Shown here piece after piece: positions 11,153-21,500 of a stretch of DNA of 64,000 nt. Within the stretch, counting starts at the first letter, position 1, and every line of letters begins with the position of its first letter. Made by a program: the position numbers and the translations under genes. The DNA is from Apostichopus japonicus (Eukaryota > Echinodermata > Holothuroidea > Aspidochirotida > Stichopodidae), in the NCBI RefSeq assembly GCF_037975245.1, contig NC_092563.1:27307960-27371959 (forward strand), written 5' to 3'. The notes below the pieces were generated by a model. It did no database searches and was not told the origin of the DNA. It saw nothing but the letters and a program-made list of their open reading frames with translations.

Positions 11153-11520
11153 GTGTCAACTTGTTTCTTCTTCAACTGTTCCATCATGTCTCAGTCAAAT
11201 TCGCTGAAATAATTTTGTTTTGGACTAAGAAATTACCATTTTTCTTATAATTTGTCAATCTATTCACTGCATATCATGGTTTTTAACAACTTCTCCTCTC
11301 TATCACAAAACCATAACTCCTCTATTCTCTCTCCTGCTTATCCCCCTTCTCTCCTTTCCTCTCGTCCTTCTCCACAGGTTGATTTTGTGTTAATAAGAGA
11401 ATCATGGCCCTTGATGGATGTTTATATGGTTTTATAACCACCATGAGAGGGTATTTTTAACCCTTTTCTTTTGTTGACTATTTTATGTCAGTTGAAATAT
11501 TTTTTTCATTTTATCCACAG

Positions 11521-11718
11521 AAAATTCGAATGATTTTGATGGCCGAAAAAAAATTGGTTTGGGCAGCCGTGGACACTTTCTTCCGTTTGAGGTATAAGGA
11601 AAACCATGAACTGGCAGAATGCTTGGATGCAGTGGAGTCATCTGGAGGGGATCTTCTAAGGGCTAAAGACTTCTTTAAAGATTGTTCTCTTTGCTTTACA
11701 ACATTTGTCAGGAGCCAG
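11521..11718 (+). CDS. RNF31: RNF31 exon: helical region and start of RING1
   Basis: 66 codons, phase 0, after TTATCCACAG, ending at CAG|GTAACA. It encodes KIRMILMAEKKLVWAAVDTF, an ELAECLDAVESSGGDLLRAK helix, and then DCSLCFTTFVRSQ, the first C-x2-C zinc pair of RING1 (Cys codons at 11,683 and 11,692). The next exon supplies the rest. In HOIP a helix-rich segment likewise runs directly into RING1, and an intron splits the finger here. Confidence 0.88.
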
Positions 11719-12447
11719 GTAACAACCTTCTTAAACTAACATTCCTTTTCAGAGAAGACAAACTGAGAGAAAATTTGAACTGTGTATTGGTGTGCCAATT
11801 GGGGATATAGGTGGGCCTTGACTTAGACAAATTTCTGATCTGGACTGTTCAAGAATATCTCTTAAATGAAATAGGATATACATGCTGGTTCACTGTTCAC
11901 ATTTAAATGCTACAGAGTGGTTTTCAAAACAGTGGTTTAATTTCACTTTCCTAGACTATGCAAAGATGATTTTGGGACAAAAGCAATATTCTATTTATCA
12001 TTGACCATTCACAATATCTGCGTTCTTCAAATATTGGTCAGTGAAAGTAGCTAGGTTTATTATCAAACATGAGTACATTAAACCAGCCCCTCACAATAAT
12101 TGCAAAAAGAATGACTTTCAAATGAGAGACATTTGTGGTCTCAGATAAATCTTCCTATGTTGCTACATTTGTGGTCTCAGATAATATCTTCCTATGTTGC
12201 TTCATTTGTGGTCTCAGATAATATCGTCCTATGTTGCTTTAAATATTTCATGAAAAGACAAGTTATGGTGGAGATTTTCGTGTGTTACATTGTACGGGTG
12301 AGACAAAGCATGTAGGTTTGGTATCGGATTGTTAATAAAGAATAACAAATGTATTGTATTTTAAATCCCATTTCAAGTAAAATGTTTAAGTTCTTCTTCC
12401 TAATTAACATGGCATTGTTTGATATATGTCTTTTCTCATCTCTGCAG
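11719..12447 (+). other. RNF31 intron within RING1
   Basis: 729 bp. It contains a three-copy 37-bp tandem repeat (listed separately) and a good acceptor TTCTCATCTCTGCAG. Nothing else is recognised. Confidence 0.8.
12130..12240 (+). repeat. Three-copy 37-bp tandem repeat
   Basis: catttgtggtctcagata followed by atcttcctatgttgct begins at 12,130, 12,166 and 12,203. The copies differ by a few bases. Confidence 0.85.
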
Positions 12448-12630
12448 CTCATTGGGATTCCATCTTGCCAGTGCCATATCTGTACTGAATGCTTCACTCA
12501 AAATTTTACACTGCTGGCTAAAAACACACCATGCGTGTACAAATTTGCTTGTCCATCTTGCAATGAGCCTAAGCTTAAGGAAATTTCCGACGATGAATTT
12601 CACCAATATTTTACCTATCTGGGAATGTTG
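12448..12630 (+). CDS. RNF31: RNF31 exon: main part of RING1
   Basis: 61 codons, phase 0, between CTGCAG and TTG|GTAAGT. It encodes LIGIPSCQCHICTECFTQNF, then FACPSCNEP, then EISDDEFHQYFTYLGML. This is the RING1 pattern of HOIP: an SC-x-C-x-IC-x2-CF core, C-P-x-C, then the D...YF-x-L motif that leads to the IBR. RING1 recruits the E2. This is the last exon found. The next expected exon would start with the RING1-IBR helix and a W-C motif, and I could not find it before the satellite arrays or in the 31-40 kb core. Confidence 0.9.
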
Positions 12631-12717
12631 GTAAGTTCATTTTGAATCCATTATATCTCACAGTAAATTTACTCCTTTCATTTCACATTGGGGTCACAGT
12701 TTTTATTATGATTGGAT

Positions 12718-13505
12718 ACATCCCCTGCTAGCGGTGACAGTAATTGGCTGATTGATATATCCCTTGCTCGGGTGACAGTCTTTGGCTGATTGGATATATC
12801 TCCTGCTCGGAGTGGCAGTCTTTGGCTGATTGGATATCCCCTGCTCCGGGTGACAGTCTTTGGCTGATTGGATATATCCCCTGCTCCGGGTGACAGTCTT
12901 TGGCTGATTGGATATATCCCCTGCTTGGGGTGACAGTCAGACAGTCTTTGGCTGATTGGATACATCCTCTGCTCGCAGTATCAGTAATTGGCTGATTGGA
13001 TATATCCCCTGCTCCGGGTGACAGTCTTTGGCTGATTGGATATATCCCCTGCTCGGGGTGACAGTCTTTGGCTGACTGGATACATCCCCTGCTCGCAGTG
13101 ACAGTAATTGGCTGATTGGATATATCCCCAGCTCGGGTGACAGTCTTTGGCTGATTGGATATATTCCCTGCTCGGGGTGACAGTCTTTGGCTGATTGGAT
13201 ATATTCCCTGCTCCGGGTGACAGTCTTTGGCTGACTGGATACATCCTCTGCTCGCAGTGACAGTAATTGGCTGACTGGATACATCCCCTACTCGCGATGA
13301 CAGTAATTGGCTGATTGATATATTCCCTGCTCGGAGTGGCAGTCTTTGACTGATTGGATATAACCCCTGCTCGGGGTAACAGTCTTTGGCTGATTGGTTA
13401 CATTCCCTGCTGGTAGAGTCAGTCTTTGGCTGACTGGATACATCCCCTACTCGCAGTGACAGTAATTGGCTGATTGGATACATCCCCAGCTCTGGGTGAC
13501 AGTCA
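12718..13505. repeat. 40-bp minisatellite, about 20 copies
   Basis: The core is cagtctttggctgattgg followed by atatatcccctgctcgggg(t), period 40 bp. A second subtype has ctcgcagtgacagtaattgg and gatacatc. The two subtypes are interspersed. Because 40 is not a multiple of 3 and the minus strand of the unit has few stops, the minus strand stays open for 251 codons across the array. This is a compositional effect, not evidence of a gene. Confidence 0.92.
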
Positions 13506-13691
13506 GTGGTATGTTACAGCGAGTAGAGAGGGATACACTTAATGCGCTGCATGTTTTATTCCTAGCCAGAGGCAAAGAGAATCTATTCAATGTGGATGTT
13601 GTGTGTGTATGCGTGCGTGTGTTTGCGTAAGGTGGTTTACGGGGACCCGCATGTGACAACACACCTTCGCTATGGGGACTGTGAACATTGT

Positions 13692-13712
13692 GGGGACCTG
13701 TATCAGGTCCCC
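13692..13712. repeat. Perfect short palindrome, 9-bp arms
   Basis: ggggacctg, a 3-base loop tat, then caggtcccc. Related tggggac/ggggacc motifs occur at about 13,640, 13,674 and 13,822, so it may be part of a small degraded repeat. Confidence 0.7.
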
Positions 13713-15524
13713 ATAATGTTTTGCTAATAAAAAACTTATTTTGCATGTTTTAGATGAAAATAAGGATTTTTAATTTTTTAAAATTTTTTCTTCTGTCTTG
13801 AAAATTTTTCAACACACATTGTGGGGACCTATGGTATTTTTGAAGAGCGCCCCCCAAAATGTGTAACTCTATGTACAAATAGTATACAGAAAATTCAAAA
13901 GCCAGGCTCTGGTTACCAAAGCCACATTTCAAGGGCGCAGGCTGGTGTTAGCCTGGCAAAGAGGGGGGATGCCTTTTTTCAGGAAAGTGGAACTCGGTTT
14001 CAAAGAGCAAGTACATGTATTTACTCACATCATTAGATCCATCAATTGTATAACCGGCTTAGTGTTGGATAGAGCTTTTAGTATGAAAAGGAGTTTTTTT
14101 AGGGGTTTATAAGAAATTTTTAGTGCAGGGTGGGGTGGGGTGGGGAGGGGAGGGGGCATGGTGGCAATAATGCAAGCACCACTTTTGGTTGGCAAGCAGT
14201 GTATGGAGAAGGCTGTTGCTAAAATATGATCCCAGATTGCATGAAAATGGTATGTACTTCCCAACATTGTTTGCATCTATGCATTCTTTTGTCTGGGAGT
14301 TCATGTTTTAGAAGTTTACACCTCCATAAACAAATATAAATAGTTGGAAAGATTTCACTTAGGCTTACTAGTAGGTAATAATTGTGAATTGACCATTTGT
14401 CAATATCAATATACAAAAGCATGATACAGCCTCCTGAAATAGTAGCCATAGCCTGTATATGCTGAAGGTAATCCATACGGGGGATTTTGTCGTAAATTAA
14501 TTGTTAGAACTCTTTTTTCTTCAAGGTTACAGAATAGCCTATGTAATAATATAAGAGATTTTCATAGTTTAAATACTCTCTTTCACCTAAATTTGACATA
14601 CTCCTTAAGAGTTCTGTACATGCAAGTACAGAATTTATTGAAAACAAGTTCCAGGTATTCATGTATGACGAATTCAGATAAAGCATATTTTGAGTATGGA
14701 CAGAATTTGGCACCTGAGCCATCTAGCGATTCCTATCAAGATCTGTCAACTTGTCACAATCCTAAACTGGTAAGTATAAATTTTATTGCTTCAGAACTAT
14801 ATCTGTACAAGTAATGTTGCTGTTGTAATCACTGTTTACTTTTTAGCAATTTAAAATTACACTTTAGAAGTTGCACAATGATGACTACTATTTCTAATAA
14901 CATGTTTATGCTATTTATGCAGGCTTCATGCTAATTGGTAAAACCTGCAGTTACAATTGGTGGCAGATATATACTTTACATGATTGGCATAAAAGCTTTG
15001 TATTCATATAGGCTCAATGGGAATATAAGATACAACAAAATAGAACAGAGGTTCGGTGGTTCTGTGACACTCTACTAGGCAAGAAATTGCATTCCTTCCA
15101 ACCGAGATAATTTGTTTTTATTTCACTTCAAATTGTGCCATATATACGGTTTTCTGTAACACTTTAATGACAAGTAGTGTTATATGCTATGATGATTGCT
15201 CTTCACCCTGGATTTGATTCCAGCAGTTGCAACTCCTATTGCTTAATTAATGTGGTATTATTTATCTTAATCCTAATTGCCCTCATGGAGATACAAGGAA
15301 TGTACAACAGAAAGTTTGTAATATCTTGACATGGACATTTTCTTTATTTCTTCATATTTAGATCAAACAACTTCCACATCATCGAGGGAAAAGGAATTTT
15401 TTGTTCACTATAGATAGCTAAGGCAAGAAGCAGGTAAGTTCAGGGCATGCATACTACTCCGTAAATATGCATCAAAGTAATGCATTTACATCCCAGAGAG
15501 TATAACATTTTTAATAATATCAAA

Positions 15525-18500
15525 CAATTCAAAGCTTTGATGTTACTCTAAAATGGTAAACTGTTTAATCTTGAATAAGGTCAGTGTAGAAAATTACCTT
15601 GTCTAACTTTTACCCGCTACCTCCCATATGTGAAACCATTATGTTGGGCAAGGGGGGGGGGGATGGTGAGGGGGCAACTGGGAAAGCAGGTATGCATGTT
15701 AGCGCTGTCATTCGCATAGCATATTTGAAAGCATAGGATTTTATGTGAAGTCATCCTTGTTGAATGGGATGGAGGGTCGGTGGGGGGGGGGGGGGGAAGG
15801 GGTGGATCCAAGTGACTTGGCTGCCCTCTTGGACATAATTTGCTTTTATCCCTGCTACATAAAGTTTGATATGTCTTGAAAATTACAGACTGTACACTAT
15901 CACACTATCTAGCTCATTGCATGGGGCAGTTGGTGTCGGTTACTATGGAATCAGGTACCGTATACAGGGTTAGACCTCCATAATGCCCTAATATTGTGAT
16001 ATTATGTCTAAATAATGTTTTCATATCATTCCACTAGTTGAGTGGGAATGAGGGGTGGTTATGATTGGAAAGCACCATTAAGAAAATACACTGTTGCATA
16101 TGCTACATTCATACAATTTGATATATCTCAGAGAAAATATGGTTGAACACTGTTGTGGTTTTCTCATATTGTTCCAGAAAGATTTTTTTACCATTTCCAA
16201 CAGCATAGATTAAGGTGATGTATATTAAATGTAATGTAGAATGTCTTTTTTTTCAACTATTAGGGTCCCCATAATGTGTGTGAGAATTTAATGAACAGTC
16301 TAATATTAATTTTTGACCATCTTATTTCCACCGTTTCAAAGTTTCGATGTCATTCCAAATTGGTAAACTGCTTAGACTCAAATACATCAGTGTAGAAAAT
16401 TACCTTGTACAACTTTTACAGGCTCCACCTATATGTGGATCCATCATGTGGTGCAGTTAGGGGTGCGGGGGGCGGGGGTTGCTGTGGAATGCAGGTACAT
16501 AGGTTTGAGATCTCATTAATATCAAATATTTGAAAGCATAGGATTTTATGTGTATTCATCCTTGTTGAATGGGATGGAGGGTGGGGAGGGGTGGGTCCAA
16601 GGGGCTTGGCAGGAGACTATTTGCTTTTATCCCTGCTAAATAAAGTTTGATATGTCTTGAAAATTACAGATTGTACACTATCTAGCTCATTGCACAGAGC
16701 AATTGGTGTGGGTTTCGATGGAATCAGGTAACGTATTCAGGGTTATAGACCTCCATGATGCCCTAATATTGTGATATTATGTCTAAATAATGTTTTCATA
16801 TCATTCCACTAGTTGAGTGGGAATGAGGGGTGGAGATGATGGGAAAGCCCTGTTAAGAATATACACTGTTGCATATGCTACATTCACACAATTTGATATA
16901 TCTCAGAGAAAATAGGGTTGTACACTGTACTGCAACTGGGAAAGCAGGTTTGAGCTCTCATTAGGATCAAATATTTGAAAGCATAGGATTTTATGTGAAT
17001 TCGTCCTTGTTGAATGGGATGGAGGGTCGGTGGGGGGGGTGGATCCAAGTGACTTGGCTGCCCTCGTGGACATAATTTGCTTTTATCCCTGCTACATAAA
17101 GTTTGATACGTCTTGAAAATTACAGATTGTACACTATCTAGCTCATTGCATGGGGCAGTTCAAGGTGTGGGTTACTATGGAATCAGGTACCGTATACAGG
17201 GTTAGACCTCCATGATGCCCTAATATTGTGATATTATGTCTAAATAATGTTTTCATATCATTCCACTAGTTGAGTGGGAATGAGGGGTGGTTATGATTGG
17301 AAAGCGCCATTAAGAAAATGCGCTGTTGCATATGCTACATTCACACAATTTGATATATCTCAGAGAAAATATGGTTGTACACTGTTGTGGTTTTCTCATA
17401 TTGTTCCAGAAAGATTTTTTTACCATTTCCAACAGCATAGATTAAAGTGATGTTTATTAAATGTAATGTAGAATGTTTTTTTTTTTTCAACTATTAGGGT
17501 CCCCATAATGTGTGTGAGAATTTAATGAAGTCTAATATTAATTTTTGACCATCTTACTTCCACCGTTTCAAAGTTTCGATGTCATTCCAAATTGGTAAAC
17601 TGCTTAGACTCAAATACATCAGTGTAGAAAATTACCTTGTACAACTTTTACAGGCTCCACCCATATGTGGATCCATCATGTGGTGCAGTTAGGGGTGCGG
17701 GGGGCGGGGGTAACTGTAGAGGGCAACTGGGAATACAGGTACATAGGTTTGAGATCTCATTAATATCAAATATTTGAAAGCACAGGATTGTATGTGTATT
17801 CATCCTTGTTGATTGGGATGGAAGGTGGGGAGGGGGTGGGTCCAAGGGGCTTGGCAGGAGACTATTTGCTTTTATCCCTGCTAAATAAAGTTTGATATGT
17901 CTTGAAAATTACAGATTGTACACTATCTAGCTCATTGCACGGAGCAATTGGTGTGGGTTACTATGGAATCAGGTACCGTATTCAGGGTTAGACCTCCATG
18001 ATGCCCTAATATTGTGATATTATGTCTAAATAATGTTTTCATATCATTCCACTAGTTGAGTGGGAATGAGGGGTGGAGATGATTGGAAAGCCCTGTTAAG
18101 AATATACACTGTTGCATATGCTACTGTACATTCACACAATTTGATATATCTCAGAGAAAATAGGGTTGTACACTGTACTGCAACTGGGAAAGCAGGTTTG
18201 AGCTCTCATTAGGATCAAATATTTGAAAGCATAGGATTTTATGTGAATTCATCTTTGTTGAATGGGATGGAGGGTCGGTGGGGGAGGGTGGATCCAAGTG
18301 ACTTGGCTGCCCTCTTGGACATAATTTGCTTTTATCCCTGCTACATAAAGTTTGATATGTCTTGAAAATTACAGATTGTACACTATCTAGCAAATTGCAT
18401 GGGGCAGTTGGTGTCAGTTAGTGTGGAATCAGGTACCGTATACAGGGTCAGACCTCCATAATGCCCTAATATTGTGATATTATGTCTAAATAATGTTTTC

Positions 18501-21500
18501 ATATCATTCCACTAGTTGAGTGGGAATGAGGGGTGGTTATGATTGGAAAGCGCCATTAAGAAAATACGCTGTTGCATATGCTACGTTCATACAATTTGAT
18601 ATATCTCAGAGAAAATATGGTTGTACACTGTTGTGGTTTTCTCATATTGTTCCAGAAAGATTTTTTAACCATTTCCAACAGCATAGATTAAAGTGATGTA
18701 TATTAAATGTAATGTAGAATGTTTTCTTTTCAACTATTAGGGTCCCCATAATGTGTGTGAGAATTTAATGAAGTCTAATATTAATTTTTGACCATCTTAT
18801 TTCCACCGTTTCAAAGTTTCGATGTCATTCCAAATTGGTAAACTGCTTAGACTCAAATACATCAGTGTAGAAAATTACCTTGTACAACTTTTACAGGCTC
18901 CACCCATATGTGGATCCATCATGTGGTGCAGTAAGGGGTGCGGGGGGCGGGGGTTGCTGTAGAGGGCAACTGGGAATGCAGGTACATAGGTTTGAGATCT
19001 CATTAATATCAAATATTTGAAAGCACAGGATTTTATGTGTATTCATCCTTGTTGAATGGGATGGAGGGTGGGGAGGGGGTGGGTCCAAGGGGCTTGGCAG
19101 GAGACTATTTGCTTTTATCCCTGCTAAATAAAGTTTGATATGTCTTGAAAATTACAGATTGTACACTATCTAGCTCATTGCACGGAGCAATTGGTGTGGG
19201 TTACTATGGAATCAGGTACCGTATACAGGGTTAGACCTCCATAATGCCCTAATATTGTGATATTATGTCTAAATAATGTTTTCATATCATTCCACTAGTT
19301 GAGTGGGAATGAGGGGTGGTTATGATTGGAAAGCGCCATTAAGAAAATACGCTGTTGCATATGCTACATTCACACAATTTGATATATCTCAGAGAAAATA
19401 TGGTTGTACACTGTTGTGGTTTTCTCCTATTGTTCCAGAAAGATTTTTTTACCATTTCCAACAGCATAGATTAAAGAGATGTATATTAAATGTAATGTAG
19501 AATGTTTTTTTTTTTTCAACTATTAGGGTCCCCATTATGTGTGTGAGAATTTAATGAAGTCTAATATTAATTTTTGACCATCTTATTTCCACCGTTTCAA
19601 AGTTTCGATGTCATTCCAAATTGGTAAACTGCTTAGACTCAAATACATCAGTGTAGAAAATTACCTTGTACAACTTTTACAGGCTCCACCCATATGTGGA
19701 TCCATCATGTGGTGCAGTAAGGGGTGCGGGGGGCGGGGGTTGCTGTAGAGGGCAACTGGGAATGCAGGTACATAGGTTTGAGATCTCATTAATATCAAAT
19801 ATTTGAAAGCACAGGATTTTATGTGTATTCATCCTTGTTGAATGGGATGGAGGGTGGGGAGGGGGTGGGTCCAAGGGGCTTGGCAGGAGACTATTTGCTT
19901 TTATCCCTGCTACATAAAGTTTGATATGTCCTGAAAATTACAGATTGTACACTATCACACTATCTAGCTCATTGCATGGGGCAGTTGGTGTCGGTTACTA
20001 TGGAATCAGGTACCGTATACAGGGTTAGACCTCCATAATGCCCTAATATTGTGATATTATGTCTAAATAATGTTTTCATATCATTCCACTAGTTGAGTGG
20101 GAATGAGGGGTGGAGATGATTGGAAAGCCCTATTGAGAAAATACACTGTTGCATATGCTACATTCATACAATTTGATATATCTCAGAGAAAATATGGTTG
20201 TACACTGTTAGGGTTTTCTCCTATTATTTGAGGAAGATTTTTTTACCATTTCCAACAGCATAGATTAAGGTATATGAAATGATAGTTAATTTTATTTTTG
20301 TTTTCCACTTTTAGGGTCCCATTATGTATGTGAGAATTTAATGAACATCTACCATTAATTTTTGACCATCTTATTTCCACCATTTCAAGGTTTCCATGTC
20401 ATCCCAAATTGGTAAACTGCTTAGACTCAAATACATCAGTGTAGAAAATTACCTTGTACAACTTTTACAGGCTCCACCAATATGTGGAACCATCATGTGG
20501 AGCAGAAAGGGGGAGGGGAGGGGGGTAGCAACTGGGAAAGCAGGTTATAGCTCTCATTAGGATCAAATATTTGAAAGCAAAGGATTTTATATGAATTCAT
20601 CCTTTTTGAATGGGATGGAGGTTCGGTGGGGGGGGGGTGGATCCAAGTGACTTGGCTGCCCTCTTGGACATAATTTGCTTTTATCCCTGCTACATAAAGT
20701 TTGATATGTCTTGAAAATTACAGTTTGTACACTATCACACTATCTAGCTCATTGCATGGGGCAGTTGGTGTCGGTTACTATGGAATCAGGTACCGTATAC
20801 AGGGTTAGACCTCCATAATGCCCTAATATTGTGATATTATGTCTAAATAATGTTTTCATATCATTCCACTAGTTGAGTGGGAATGAGGGGTGGAGATGAT
20901 TGGAAAGCCCTGTTAAGAATATACACTGTTGCATATGCTTCATTCACACAATTTGATATATCTCAAAGAAAATAGGGTTGTACACTGTACTGCAACTGGG
21001 AAAGCAGGTTTGAGCTCTCATTAGGATCAAATATTTGAAAGCATAGGATTTTATGTGAATTCATCTTTGTTGAATGAGTTGAAGGGTCAGTGGGGGGGGG
21101 GGTGGATCCAAGGGACTTGGCTGCCCTCTTGGACATAATTTGCTTTTATCCCTGCTACATAAAGTTTGATATGTCTTGAAAATCACAGTTTGCACACTAT
21201 CACACTATCTAGCTCATTGCATGGGGCAGTTGGTGTCGGTTGCTATGGATGGAATCAGGTACCGTATACAGGGTTAGACCTCCATAATGCCCTAATATTG
21301 TGATATTATGTCTAAATAATGTTTTCATATCATTCCATTAGTTGAGTGGGAATGAGGGGTGGAGATGATTGGAAAGCGCTGTTGAGAAAATACGCTGTTG
21401 CATATGCTACATTCATACAATTTGATATATCTCAGAGAAAATATGGTTGTACACTGTTGTGGTTTTCTCATATTATTCCAGAAAGATTTTTTTATCATTT

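Larger units (their letters stand above)
9941..11520 (+). other. RNF31 intron containing a TIR transposon
   Basis: 1,580-bp intron, most of it occupied by the TIR element at 10,194-11,152. The remainder (11,153-11,520) has CT-rich stretches ahead of the acceptor TTATCCACAG. Confidence 0.75.
2..12630 (+). other. RNF31: RNF31/HOIP homologue, partial gene span (both ends missing)
   Basis: Eleven exons on the + strand read as one protein of about 1,387 visible codons. Domain order is PUB (C-terminal part), long disordered Pro/Gln linker, two B-box-like zinc fingers, coiled coil, NZF, charged helix, UBA-like region, RING1. This order is that of HOIP, the RBR-type E3 ligase that makes Met1-linked ubiquitin chains in LUBAC and acts in the cytosol in NF-kB and cell-death signalling. 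Every exon has AG/GT borders and the phases chain correctly (0, 1, 0, 0, 0, 0, 2, 0, 0, 0). The start codon lies upstream of base 1. After RING1 the IBR, RING2 (with the catalytic cysteine) and linear-chain-determining domain are not seen within the window. They may lie beyond 64 kb, across a satellite-filled intron, or be absent. Identification is by recognising domain order and RING1 pattern, not by alignment. Confidence 0.88.
12631..15524 (+). other. Intron or 3' flank of RNF31 before the satellite
   Basis: It starts with a consensus donor, so transcription should continue into it. It holds the 40-bp minisatellite (12,718-13,505), a ggggacc palindrome (13,692-13,712), a G-rich stretch at 14,128-14,157 and AT-rich sequence. 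Two exon-like stretches (about 14,630-14,769 and 15,361-15,433) end in plausible donors but lack recognisable coding content. Confidence 0.6.

Noticed and set aside
12728-13483. 251-codon minus-strand frame as a repeat protein
   Set aside because: It is the translation of the 40-bp minisatellite, has no unique flanking sequence, and lies in an intron of RNF31.
12718-13505. CRISPR array
   Set aside because: The whole 40-bp unit is conserved with no unique spacers, and the context is a eukaryotic intron.
14630-14769. Exon after RING1 ending in CTG|GTAAGT
   Set aside because: The encoded peptide does not resemble the RING1-IBR linker or IBR of HOIP, and no good acceptor was found. It could belong to a non-coding or unrelated transcript.
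15361-15433. Exon after TATTTAG ending in CAG|GTAAGT
   Set aside because: All three frames contain a stop before the donor, so it is not an internal coding exon. It could be untranslated.
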